Shown: positions 53,837 to 62,099, counted from the stretch's first letter. The stretch is DNA of 64,000 nucleotides from Actinernus sp. WN-2022 (GCA_030867875.1 JAOWCC010000577.1:79775740-79839739), one strand, 5' to 3'. Program-made: numbers and translations. Notes: generated from the letters alone by a model not told the origin.

Positions 53837-54799
53837 ATGGATGTCCGTTTCCAAACGCCCTGCAATATCCTGATCACGGGTCAGAGTCAATCGGGCAAAA
53901 CAGTGTTCACCGAAAGACTTCTGCACCATGCGAAATCCCTTTTCACCCAGCAGCCCCTCACGATCGTGTACTGCTATGGCAGCGCTTGGCAACCCCGGTT
54001 CACTGCCCTGCAGAAACAATTGGGGGTGAAATTTGTGGAGGGGCTTCCCGACGACCCGTACGCCCCCTTTCGCGGCAAACCGGGCCTCTTGATCCTGGAC
54101 GATTTGATGAAAGAAGGCTCCAAGGACGAGCGGGTGGTGGACCTGTTCACCAAAGGCTCGCACCACCGCAACATTACGGTGCTGTACCTGACCCAGAACA
54201 TTTTCCCCCCAGGCAAGTATGCGCGCACCATTTCCATCAACGCACACTACCTGGTGGCTTTTAAAAACGCTCGGGATTCGTTGCAAGTCCGGAAATTGGC
54301 CGAGCAGGCCTTTCCGGGGCAAGTACCGGCGGTGATGCGGGCCTACCAGGACGCGACCCAACGCCCCTTTGGCTACCTCCTCTTCGACCTCCACCCCCGG
54401 ACCCCGCCCCAAATCCGGTTGCGCACGAACATTTTCTCCGAGGAGGGAAAACAGCATCACGCCTACGTGCTGGAGGAGGATCAAAAGGGGGTGGGCAATG
54501 CGTTGGACCTGTTGAAACTCCTCTCCCAAACCCCCAAGGGGGTAGTCCCTGGTTTGTCCTACCCCAAGCTCTACACCAAACTACAAAAGCATCTCGTAGG
54601 AAAGCCGCTGCCACTAAGAGAACAACGAGGGGGTATTAAGAAAAAGAAGACGGTAAAAAGAATCCAAGGGCTTCAGGGGGCCGTGTGGAAGAGACCCAAC
54701 AAATCCCCCTTCCATCCTCCTTTTCTAGGCCAGAGACAACGTGCTTTACGAGCCCAGAAGTCCCTGGAGAAATCGAATTGGGTTAGCTTTATAGCCTAA
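53837..54799 (+). CDS. DNA-packaging ATPase, A32/FtsK-HerA type
   Basis: The start is the ATG at 53837; an adjacent upstream GTG is in frame but unlikely. Of 320 residues, the Walker A loop is GQSQSGKT at 15-22, Walker B is LLILDDLM near residue 90, and a polar sensor region follows in VLYLTQNIFPPGKYARTIS with HYLVAFKN. This is the set for genome-packaging ATPases of the double-jelly-roll virus lineage. The enzyme would thread the linear DNA into the capsid. The C-terminal 75 residues are basic (KKKKTVKRIQG) and less conserved. The gene is intact and forms its own block after the poly(A) signal behind the protease. Confidence 0.9.
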   Translation: MDVRFQTPCNILITGQSQSGKTVFTERLLHHAKSLFTQQPLTIVYCYGSAWQPRFTALQKQLGVKFVEGLPDDPYAPFRGKPGLLILDDLMKEGSKDERVVDLFTKGSHHRNITVLYLTQNIFPPGKYARTISINAHYLVAFKNARDSLQVRKLAEQAFPGQVPAVMRAYQDATQRPFGYLLFDLHPRTPPQIRLRTNIFSEEGKQHHAYVLEEDQKGVGNALDLLKLLSQTPKGVVPGLSYPKLYTKLQKHLVGKPLPLREQRGGIKKKKTVKRIQGLQGAVWKRPNKSPFHPPFLGQRQRALRAQKSLEKSNWVSFIA

Positions 54800-54829
54800 G
54801 TCCCGCAGGGAAACCGTTCAGTTGTGGTG

Positions 54830-55354
54830 ATGGCATCCCCCTTGCTTCAACGTCACGCGCTGTTCATCCGACAATTTGCCAAAGCGGATCTCGGTCAGAA
54901 AAAGAAACTCATCCGGGCCGCGAGTCACACTCAAATCAACGCCGTCAGTGAAGTGGTGCACAACGCCTTGCGTGGAACTTTTCCGATAGGGGCCCGCGCC
55001 AAGAAAGTCTTTGCTCCCATCAAGGTGAAACTTCGAAAAATAGCCAACAAAACCCTGCCCCCGGCCGTGAGGAAAAGGATTTTGCTCTCCTCCTCGACAG
55101 CGGTGCAGAAAGCCAAGCTTAAAAAGGCCGTGGGCCAGCGAGGAGGCTTCATTTTCACGACCGCCGCTCTCATTGCCGCCGCCGTTTTTGCTGCCAAAGC
55201 GGCCGCCGCCGGAGCTATCAGTGGAGGCGTGGCTTACGGAGCCAAGAAAGCTCTGGATCAAGCCGGAGGTTATATTAACCCAAACTACTCTAACCCCTAC
55301 CCTTCCCCGCAAGAGTACGCCCGAGAACTGAGTCAGGCTCATCTCTGGTCCTGA
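54830..55354 (+). CDS. Basic protein with Gly-Gly site and hydrophobic Ala-rich segment
   Basis: The ATG at 54830 is preceded by two in-frame GTG codons. The 174-residue chain has a basic first half (AKADLGQKKKLIRAASH, RKRILLSSSTAVQKAKLKK), a cleavage-like GQRGGF, and then a strongly hydrophobic stretch FIFTTAALIAAAVFAAKAAA, ending in a Pro/Tyr-rich tail (NPNYSNPYPSPQEY). Such an architecture suggests a virion precursor from which a membrane-active peptide is released during entry, as for pVI-like proteins of related viruses; this is inference. The stop is immediately followed by the next ATG (55355). Confidence 0.65.
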   Translation: MASPLLQRHALFIRQFAKADLGQKKKLIRAASHTQINAVSEVVHNALRGTFPIGARAKKVFAPIKVKLRKIANKTLPPAVRKRILLSSSTAVQKAKLKKAVGQRGGFIFTTAALIAAAVFAAKAAAAGAISGGVAYGAKKALDQAGGYINPNYSNPYPSPQEYARELSQAHLWS

Positions 55355-55648
55355 ATGGTCCAACCCATCCGCAACTGGCCGGTGCCCGAGGGTACAGACC
55401 CGGCCCGGTGGCAGTTGTTTCTAGCTCGCCTGCGAAAAAGGCAACGCCAAACCCTACCGGGAAAAAAAGTCAGCAGGACCGTGAGGGCGGCGAAGAAAAT
55501 CCAAAGAAAGTATAAGACGCGACCGCCCAAGAAGAAATCCCAGACAGGGAAAAAGAAGCGGACCCCACACCACCCTCCAGCAGCAGCCCCAGTAGGAATT
55601 TCCGTGACGCGATGGGAAGTGAAGCGACACAAACGAAAAAAGCCATGA
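55355..55648 (+). CDS. Small basic core-type protein A
   Basis: The 97-residue protein is extremely rich in Lys/Arg. It shares GKKVSRTVRAAKKIQRKYK, then QTG, and a C-terminal RWEVKRHKRKK pattern with the protein at 56462. These features fit a DNA-condensing core protein. It starts directly after the preceding stop, and its end overlaps the next ORF by 37 nt in another frame. Confidence 0.7.
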   Translation: MVQPIRNWPVPEGTDPARWQLFLARLRKRQRQTLPGKKVSRTVRAAKKIQRKYKTRPPKKKSQTGKKKRTPHHPPAAAPVGISVTRWEVKRHKRKKP

Positions 55649-56442
55649 AAGAGGCCGAGGGGAAGAACCCTATGCGCATGGTCTTGGTGCCGGAAGAGTC
55701 CATGCGGTGGTTGGAACAACAGCTTCGTGTGGACACGACCAAAGGGGTTAAAGTGCTCAGTCAGTACCAAACGGCCATGGCGCAGGTCCTAGAAAACCCA
55801 GAGAAACCGGCCAGCGCCGACCAGTTTCAAGATTTACTCCAAAAATACGTCCGGCGTCGTGAAACCCTTGAGCCTAGTCCCTTCACGGCCGTGGCGGCCA
55901 AAGTGTTAACCCAGAGCCAAAGGGGCGCTTTGCGAAAAGTTCCCCCCTCCAGCAAACCTTTAGCGTCGGTGCTAGTCAATCTGTTGAAACTGAAAGGAGC
56001 CCCGAAAATTACCTGGAATGCGCAAGGGGAAGTGAAACTCTACGGGCAAACCCTGCCGGGCAGTCAAATTTCCGATCTGATTAAAGAAGCGGTGCATCCT
56101 TCTTCCACCCGCACGTCGCCCGGCTACCGTGATTTCATGCAATTTCTAGCGGAAGAAAAAATTCCTAAAGATCTCGTCCGCCATCCCCGGGATCTCATCT
56201 CCAAGAAGAAAGAGTACACGCCCCGGCCTAAACGCACCGCCACCGCCTACCAAGAGGATCTCCCGCCCCAGCCCTACAAAGATCTCCCGCCGCCCCGCCG
56301 AGAGGAAACACCGTTCTCCAGGACCCCCTACAAAGCCTTTTCCCGCGGGGGTCCCCGTGGGGGTCCCCGTGGGGGTAGCCGCCGCCTCTCGTTTGGCCCA
56401 GGTTCCGCCCAAAAACCGCCTTTAAATTGGCGTCCTTTTTAA
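55612..56442 (+). CDS. Conserved Polinton structural-module protein, Pro-rich C-terminus
   Basis: The ATG at 55612 lies inside the end of the preceding ORF. The 276-residue protein has a helical N-terminal part (MRWLEQQLRV, KVLSQYQTAMAQVL) and a central block, LKLKGAPKITWNAQGEVKLY with LPGSQISDLIKEAV. A similar block recurs in Maverick-encoded proteins that I recall from animal genomes, without known activity. Tandem short repeats (GGPRGGPRGG) and RGG-like words lie in the Pro/Arg-rich C-terminus. A scaffolding or minor virion role is likely from its position between two core-type genes, but there is no direct evidence. Confidence 0.65.
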   Translation: MGSEATQTKKAMKEAEGKNPMRMVLVPEESMRWLEQQLRVDTTKGVKVLSQYQTAMAQVLENPEKPASADQFQDLLQKYVRRRETLEPSPFTAVAAKVLTQSQRGALRKVPPSSKPLASVLVNLLKLKGAPKITWNAQGEVKLYGQTLPGSQISDLIKEAVHPSSTRTSPGYRDFMQFLAEEKIPKDLVRHPRDLISKKKEYTPRPKRTATAYQEDLPPQPYKDLPPPRREETPFSRTPYKAFSRGGPRGGPRGGSRRLSFGPGSAQKPPLNWRPF

Positions 56443-56461
56443 ATCCCCCTTCATTAACGCC

Positions 56462-56809
56462 ATGGCACGAACCCTAATGAGACCCGCGGGGATGGGACAA
56501 GCCCCCTGGCAACGCCGTGTCGCCACCGCAGGGAAGACGATGGCCCGGAAGAGGTTGCCACGCCATACCGTGGTGGGTAAAAAACCCAGCAGGACCGCCC
56601 GGGCGGTAGCGCAAATACAGAAAAAGTATAAGGCGCAAAAGAAAAAGAAAACCCAGACAGGAGGGCTGCAAACCGTGCGCAAGATCACGAACCGAAAATC
56701 GAAAGACGGCCGTACCGAAACAACGATCCGAACGACGACCACTTCGGGCAAGCGCCAAGGCAAGAGTATCAGCCGGTGGAACGTCAAACACCTGAAGAAA
56801 AAGACTTAA
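56462..56809 (+). CDS. Small basic core-type protein B (paralogue of A)
   Basis: A 115-residue protein rich in Lys/Arg/Thr. GKKPSRTARAVAQIQKKYK, QTGGL and ISRWNVKHLKKKT align with the 55355 protein. The QTGGL word is a possible adenain site that the shorter paralogue lacks (QTGK). An additional Thr-rich segment (TETTIRTTTTSG) is specific to this copy. Probable DNA-binding core component. Confidence 0.7.
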   Translation: MARTLMRPAGMGQAPWQRRVATAGKTMARKRLPRHTVVGKKPSRTARAVAQIQKKYKAQKKKKTQTGGLQTVRKITNRKSKDGRTETTIRTTTTSGKRQGKSISRWNVKHLKKKT

Positions 56810-56869
56810 AGAAAAAAAGACTTTTATAATTCTCACTCATTACGCGTTGCTCTTCAAGCGGTGAACGTC

Positions 56870-57136
56870 ATGGGTCTAGATATTACTTTCTATGGAGCTG
56901 AGAAAGGCGGCGGCGGTGGCGATGTCATTGTGGGCGAGTGCCACATGTGCTATTCTACATTTGGGAACTGGATGGAAGAATACCTGAGCGAAGGCGAAAG
57001 GAAGCAGTATGTGGTGAGCGACTGCGAAGGAACCTATTATGGATTCTATGTGATGTTGGTCTATCATATTTGTATTTGGGAAGGATTCCTGCGCAAGCAT
57101 CCAAGACTCCAGCCTTACAAGATGGAGTTCCTCTAA
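56870..57136 (+). CDS. Small unknown protein starting MGLDITFYG
   Basis: The ATG at 56870 gives 88 residues; a GTG nine bases upstream is in frame. The protein has a Gly run (KGGGGGD), four cysteines and many aromatic residues (GNWMEEYL, YYGFYVMLVYHICIWEGF). Openings like MGLDI occur in many phage and bacterial small proteins, but I cannot show homology. The stop overlaps an AATAAA signal at 57136-57141, so this is the last gene of the rightward block, convergent with PolB. Confidence 0.6.
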   Translation: MGLDITFYGAEKGGGGGDVIVGECHMCYSTFGNWMEEYLSEGERKQYVVSDCEGTYYGFYVMLVYHICIWEGFLRKHPRLQPYKMEFL

Positions 57137-57227
57137 ATAAAAGACTGAGACTTTAGTATCACAGCTCAAAGGAACTGAACCATTTATTGCAATAAAAATA
57201 TTTCCTCTAGAGTCTCTTTGTTTTTCT
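57136..57227. terminator. Convergent poly(A) signals between rightward genes and PolB
   Basis: The plus strand has AATAAA at 57136-57141 just after the 56870 gene. The minus strand has AATAAA (plus-strand TTTATT, 57183-57188) about 40 bp after the PolB stop. The two transcription units therefore end within 50 bp of each other. Confidence 0.7.
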
Positions 57228-60200
57228 TTAGTAACCGTAAGGGTAGCTCTGGTAGCCGTGGAGAACCCTCTTGTCGTAGGTCACCTTGAAGGTCTTGGTC
57301 TCTGGGCGGGTGTGCAACGTCCGGTCTTGGGTGTTGCGGTGGATGGCGTGCGGCGTCACCACCGTCCGTGTGGGTTCCCCTTGCCCTTGCACCATGGCTA
57401 CCATGGTCTCGAGGTTGACGATCGCCCGATTTCTCACATTGAGGCGTAGTCCTTTCACTTTGCAGACGGTACGGCCTTGACTCGTTTCATACCCGTAACT
57501 CTTGGGCCCGGTACAGGTAAAACGGACAATCTGTTCGCCTTCTTTCAATTCGTTGGTCATGTCGCCTAGAAATTGACCGACCGGGGGCGCCACTTGGCCT
57601 GCTTTCTGCGTGAAGTAAATGCTGTCCGTATCGTGGTAGACGATACGGTCCTTCAAGAGATCGAGGTAAGAATACAATTTCAGGCGTGCATGGGCTGTCG
57701 TGTAGGCGGCAAACACAACGTTGGTGTGGGGGTTGGAGTCGATGTACTGCGGCTTCGCGGTGTAGTGGACTTGCACCATGTCTTCGTGCACGAACAGAAT
57801 GTCTTGGATTTCCTTCTCTTCGCTCATCATGAGCTCAAAGTAACGGTCCAAGTCGGTGACGTACTCCGTCTGCCGAGGGTTCTGTTTCTGGCCGAACTTG
57901 CCCCACAAGGTGTTTAGGATCCATTTCGCCAGGGCCCGCATCCCCGCGTTGAACGCGATCTTGGCCCACTCCAGCAAGATCCCCGTGTTCAGCAGATAGC
58001 TCTCTATAAAAGCCGCTTTCTCGGCGTCGGTGTGACACCCGGGCGGCCAGCCGCTCGCCTCTTGCTTCATCTTAAGAAAGGTGTTCACGTAGTCGGTGAA
58101 CAACCCCTTGGTGTCGGTGGCGGGATCGTATTGTTCCGACTCTGAATAATGCCACACACGGTAGACTTCCAGGACCCGGTAGCCGTGGCGCAGGGCTGCA
58201 TGGAGTTCGTGGCTTACCCAGGTCCCTGTCAAAGCCCTGGCCTCGTCCTCGTGCGTACAGGGTTCCTGGTTCTTTTCTTCGGCGCAGGTCCGGCAGAGGG
58301 CAAACAGAAGTTTTTCTCCCACATGGGTTGGGAGGACGGGGAAAAATAACCGGCGTGGCGGTAGAATCTTGAGGTGGATTAACCCCTCGTAGGGTAGGGT
58401 GGGGTCTAGATTCTCGGTGAGGATTTCTGGATGGCCCAGCGGAAACCGTTTCGTCTTTTGTACCCAGGGGTACAGGGAGCACACATCCAGCGCCTCCATC
58501 CATTCTCCCTCCTGGGCTTCCCAGTAGGTCCTAATCCCATTGGTACGCCCCCCAAAGAAGGCCTTCTTGGGGTCGAGGGGAAGCTGGGCTTGAGGGATGG
58601 GTGCGAGGGCAGCGATGGTAGGGTCCAAGGCCATGGCCACTCTGATGTCGCACTCTCTGGTCTGGACCACGCGGTACCCTTGCTGTTCCAAGTACGCGAC
58701 TTTGTCCCGGGTGCGGTCAGCCAACGTGCTCATGGTACAATGAAGTAGGGGATGAACTCTGTTTTGGTGGTTACAACGATCACAGCCATGCCAGAAACAA
58801 CCGTTTATTTCGTAGGCCGTGTGGGTGGCGGCGTGGTACCCATCCAGTTTGTAAGGCCCCACGCGCTTCTCTCCTTCGTTGCCCGCGTGCTGGATCTGAA
58901 TCCCGTCCCGCCGCTCCACGTGGGCCAACCATTGGAGGGCCAGCGCCGACTGCACATCCTTGGGGCGGTAACCGAGCCGTGGCAAGACCGCAATGGTGTT
59001 AGGGCGTAGAAATTTCTTTCGAAAAACCAGGTTGCACATAGAGGCGAGCGTCACGGTCCTGGTAAAGGGATCTATCTCCGCCGCTTTCATCATGATAGCC
59101 CGGAACGCTAAACAGGCCCGTTGTAAGATGGCCACATCCCGGTGACAGTAGAGGGCCAGTTCTTTCTGGAAATCAAACACCGTCCCCTTGCCCCGTTCGG
59201 TCGCGTGCCAGGCCACTAGTTCTTGTTTGCCTTGAGGACTCAGTGAATCTGGGTCGTAATAATGAAGGTCTGGTAGCGGTCCCACGTACTGCTGGTGTTC
59301 TGGTTTGTTAAAAAAGATGGGAAAATCCAGCTTGTTGAGGTTTTCTGCTTGGAAACCGAACGTGACGGGGAATTGTTTGAGGGCTAGCGGGATGAAGAGC
59401 AGAGAGTCCTTGAGGACGAGCTTGTAGTCGGGGATGGTCACCACCATAGCCTTACCGCCGCGGAAGAGCACTTTAGGCTTGACGGCATTCTTGAACAAGT
59501 ACTCCAGGATAGGGTAGGAGTCGTACCCCATGGCGTTGTGGGCCAGGCACACGTAATTTTCATGGTCCCCCGAGAAGAGCCAATCGCAGAATTGGGTGAG
59601 GGCCGTGGGGCCTTTGAACTCTATTTTCCGTGGACCGCATTGAGTGCAGGTGGGTAAATCTGACGTCACACAGAGCTCACACACTTTGGAGACTCCCGCA
59701 AAGTTGACCCTGTGCTGAGCCTCCAGGGGCATGGCTTCGAAGTCGAAGAAGAGGTACCGGAACTTGTCCTCATTCCCCTCGTCTTCCGCCGCGGCTCTCT
59801 CCGTCCCCTCTTCTTCCGCCAGAAGTGCCGTGTAGGCCTCTTCTTCTTCTTCTTCTTCTCCTCCTTCTTCTGTTTCTACCCTGGGGGCTTTCTGGTCAGC
59901 CACTTGCATGTAGCACAGATGGTCCGGGGGGACAATAGTGTTGCAGCTTCGGCATTGGTATTCCCCACACACGTGGACCCCTGGTTGTTGACGGCTCCGG
60001 CACAGATGGTCCACGGTCACCCCACACTGGACACAACGGGTATACCGCTCGCAAGAGCTCCATTCTCTTGTGCACAGAGACCCTCGACCCGACCGGCGGG
60101 GTTGGCGACGGCGGTGGTTCTCATAACATCCTTCACTCTTAAACCACCGATGGCAATGGTCACACTTTTTCCAATCCCATTTCTCTCCAGGGGGGAGGGG

Positions 60201-60986
60201 GGAACAATCCTTGACGCCGCAACAAACACAGGTCGTGTCACAGACGTGCTGTATAGGATTATTGTAGGTCTTCTTACAGAGGGGGCAAAAGTACTTGGCG
60301 TTCAACAACCCACACATGTTGGTGATGACGTCATAGTGGTGGTCCTCTGTTTGGTACAGGTAAAGGCGGTGTTGTGCCTCGGGGAGGTGGCCTGAGTAGA
60401 TAAGGCTGTTCATGTGGGCACGGGAGACCAGATTTACTTCTACACCTTGAGGCCTAAAAAACTCCTGGAATTGCTTAAGCTCTGGTAGCCCACACGGTTG
60501 AATAGGCACCCCCGCCTGACGATGGAGTTCCACAGCTAGATTCCGTTGCACGGGCCTCCCCAGTCTTATGTATTGGTACTGTGGATGTTGTTGTGCCTTG
60601 GCTAGGGATGTGACCAATCCTCTGGCCATACACATTTCGTCTACATTTCGTATCCTCAAAATACTTCTTTTAATTTTCTTGAATTTCTCCAAGTCGGTAG
60701 TAGAACAGCGGGCCGAACGACCCCTTCCCGCCCTCGGTATTTCCACGTGAAACACGTGGACATGGAAGTTGCCCTGAAGGATGAACTCTTGGTTGGATTG
60801 TGTGAGCTCTCCAATTCTGGCCATGACCAGGGCGGGGGTGAGGGTAGACCTCATCAGGTAAGGAAAGGAAAGGGGGTAGTCCAAGCGTGGAGCGTCTAGG
60901 GTAAGCCTAACCCGATCTTCTGGGTTTGCGGTCCCAAGAGTGGTGTCCAGGACCCTCTCTATAACGGCGGTCACGTCTTGAAGAGC
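57228..60986 (-). CDS. Protein-primed family B DNA polymerase, exon 2
   Basis: The exon begins at 60986 after the acceptor CTTTCCTGTACAG and codes 1252 residues; numbering here follows the in-frame GTG at 60974. The N-terminal region has several CxxC/CxxH zinc-finger-like modules (about 230-355) and a Glu run (370-380). The 3'-5' exonuclease motifs are FFDFEAM (Asp411, Glu413), HNAMGYD (Asn480, Asp485) and YCHRD (Tyr609, Asp613). An inserted nuclease-like domain spans about 680-780 (LDGYHAATHTAYEINGCFWH). Polymerase motifs are DVCSLYP (830-836), KWILNTLWGKFG (1017-1028) and HDTDSIYF (1114-1121). All catalytic residues are present. It replicates the linear element from protein-primed ends. The ORF has no break. 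Confidence 0.93.
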   Translation of the reverse strand, partial: ALQDVTAVIERVLDTTLGTANPEDRVRLTLDAPRLDYPLSFPYLMRSTLTPALVMARIGELTQSNQEFILQGNFHVHVFHVEIPRAGRGRSARCSTTDLEKFKKIKRSILRIRNVDEMCMARGLVTSLAKAQQHPQYQYIRLGRPVQRNLAVELHRQAGVPIQPCGLPELKQFQEFFRPQGVEVNLVSRAHMNSLIYSGHLPEAQHRLYLYQTEDHHYDVITNMCGLLNAKYFCPLCKKTYNNPIQHVCDTTCVCCGVKDCSPLPPGEKWDWKKCDHCHRWFKSEGCYENHRRRQPRRSGRGSLCTREWSSCERYTRCVQCGVTVDHLCRSRQQPGVHVCGEYQCRSCNTIVPPDHLCYMQVADQKAPRVETEEGGEEEEEEEAYTALLAEEEGTERAAAEDEGNEDKFRYLFFDFEAMPLEAQHRVNFAGVSKVCELCVTSDLPTCTQCGPRKIEFKGPTALTQFCDWLFSGDHENYVCLAHNAMGYDSYPILEYLFKNAVKPKVLFRGGKAMVVTIPDYKLVLKDSLLFIPLALKQFPVTFGFQAENLNKLDFPIFFNKPEHQQYVGPLPDLHYYDPDSLSPQGKQELVAWHATERGKGTVFDFQKELALYCHRDVAILQRACLAFRAIMMKAAEIDPFTRTVTLASMCNLVFRKKFLRPNTIAVLPRLGYRPKDVQSALALQWLAHVERRDGIQIQHAGNEGEKRVGPYKLDGYHAATHTAYEINGCFWHGCDRCNHQNRVHPLLHCTMSTLADRTRDKVAYLEQQGYRVVQTRECDIRVAMALDPTIAALAPIPQAQLPLDPKKAFFGGRTNGIRTYWEAQEGEWMEALDVCSLYPWVQKTKRFPLGHPEILTENLDPTLPYEGLIHLKILPPRRLFFPVLPTHVGEKLLFALCRTCAEEKNQEPCTHEDEARALTGTWVSHELHAALRHGYRVLEVYRVWHYSESEQYDPATDTKGLFTDYVNTFLKMKQEASGWPPGCHTDAEKAAFIESYLLNTGILLEWAKIAFNAGMRALAKWILNTLWGKFGQKQNPRQTEYVTDLDRYFELMMSEEKEIQDILFVHEDMVQVHYTAKPQYIDSNPHTNVVFAAYTTAHARLKLYSYLDLLKDRIVYHDTDSIYFTQKAGQVAPPVGQFLGDMTNELKEGEQIVRFTCTGPKSYGYETSQGRTVCKVKGLRLNVRNRAIVNLETMVAMVQGQGEPTRTVVTPHAIHRNTQDRTLHTRPETKTFKVTYDKRVLHGYQSYPYGY

Positions 60987-61313
60987 CTGTACAGGAAAGA
61001 AAAAATCATAAATAAATAAATTTAAAATATTTTTTTTTTTTAAAAATTAAAAAAAAATTAAAAATATAAATAAAATGTTTTTTATTTTTATTTTTATATA
61101 AATGAATAAAAAATTGAGGCTCACTGTAGTAAGGGAGGCGAGAAAGAAAGAAAAACAATTATAAAAAAAAATAGGAAAAAAAAAATCCACGCGCGGGGGT
61201 TTGAACCCGCTCCTTTCCTTTGAGATTCCAAACAGGAGAATTAGAGCCATGCGCCACCGCGCGCGCGGTCATGACAGCCCCTCAAAATTAGTGTAGTCTT
61301 ACTTTCGACTTAC
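60987..61313 (-). other. Intron of the PolB gene (327 nt)
   Basis: On the minus strand it opens with GTAAGT after the codon ending at 61314 and closes with TTTCTTTCCTGTACAG at 60987. Both exons are in phase 0 at the junction, and the polypyrimidine tract is strong. The intron is very AT-rich apart from the tRNA-like segment at 61190-61263. If it is retained, translation ends after four more codons at 61299. Confidence 0.8.
61190..61263 (-). tRNA. tRNA-like sequence with Pol III signals (possibly degenerate)
   Basis: The 74-nt segment has complementary 7-nt ends (CGCGCGG and CCGCGCG), an A-box-like TGGCGCATGGC (61246-61256), a B box GGTTCAAACC (61198-61207) at the spacing found in tRNA genes, and a T-run terminator (plus-strand A-run 61176-61185) right after the 3' end. 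It does not fold cleanly: the T stem has only three pairs, the D stem does not pair, and the anticodon loop is ambiguous. It may be a tRNA pseudogene, a tRNA-derived SINE head, or a viral small RNA. Confidence 0.45.
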
Positions 61314-62021
61314 CTCAACCAGAGTCGCGCGGGCCCGTGTCTTGATTTTCAGTTCGTAGTCCTTGCACGTTGTTTTGAATTTTTTACAGGCTCTCGATCT
61401 TGTTTGAACCAGTTCAAATTTTTCTTCGTCGTCGTCCTCGTCGTCCTCACTTTCTTCACTTTCTGGGGCGTTTGTTTTTGTCTTTTTAGCCGCCCCGCCA
61501 CCCCGTTGTTCTGTCATGCGTTTCCGAGTTGTGGAGGGAAACAGTTCGTTTAACCAGGCGTCTGCATCCCAGAGGGGTTCGGTCTCCTCGGAAAAAACTT
61601 CGGCAAGATCTTGGTTACTAATTTCTGGTAGCTCGGCGGGGAGGGGCCACGTTGTGATTAGTTTCTCGACGTCCTCTTCGGTTATTCCGCCCAACTCTAG
61701 CGACTCCCCCTCGGGGATGGTAAATGCCTCTTGAGAGGAGGACGGGGTGTCCGGGGGAAACTCCGTGGCTTCGAGGAACGCGTACGTAGCGTCTTCGCTG
61801 TGCCAAGGGTTCACGTCTTCGTACGTTGGCCACTCGTTTTCTTCTACGGCTATTTCCTCTACGGGAACCGAAGCGGCAGGCGGGAGAATTTCCTCCAACT
61901 CCACGGGGGAGAGGGGCTGTGTGGTCTGTAATGATGAGGCATAGGGATTGTCCACTTTTTCTTCTTCTATGGTAAGGGTGACTTCCCTGCCTTCCTCATC
62001 TAGGTAGTTTAAGGTGGACAT
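61314..62021 (-). CDS. PolB exon 1: acidic N-terminal region
   Basis: The exon starts at the ATG at 62021; an upstream in-frame TTG is not needed. The 236 codons end exactly at the splice donor (GTTGAG before GTAAGT). Residues 1-160 are acidic with aromatic/hydrophobic clusters (WPTYEDVNPWH, LWDADAWLNELFP) reminiscent of transcription activation domains. A basic nuclear-localisation-like stretch follows (166-182), then an acidic run SEESEDDEDDDEE and a basic segment. Without splicing the ORF would end as a separate protein of 240 residues. Spliced, it adds an N-terminal extension to PolB. No homologous domain is recognised. The activation-like role is inferred from composition. Confidence 0.7.
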
Positions 62022-62058
62022 CGTGGTGAAACTAATCCAAACCAAAAGCCGTCACTCA

Positions 62059-62090
62059 CTTTTATATTTTTTACACTTCTCTCTGATTGG
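62059..62090 (-). promoter_or_regulatory. PolB promoter: TATA and CCAAT boxes
   Basis: On the minus strand, TATAAAAG (62059-62066) lies about 40 bp before the ATG at 62021 and CCAAT (62086-62090) about 20 bp upstream of it. Further CCAAT boxes occur near 62112 and 62140. The arrangement is that of a standard RNA polymerase II promoter. Confidence 0.7.
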
Positions 62091-62099
62091 TGCACTTTT

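Noticed and set aside
53827..54264. 145-codon plus-strand ORF in another frame of the ATPase
   Set aside because: Overlaps the ATPase entirely and is Pro/Arg/Gly-rich without a domain.
53753..54529. 258-codon minus-strand ORF opposite the packaging ATPase
   Set aside because: The plus strand has clear Walker A and B motifs; the antisense frame has none.
59712..60395. 227-codon plus-strand ORF opposite PolB
   Set aside because: Antisense of the zinc-rich PolB region; its poly-Phe run mirrors the Glu run in PolB.
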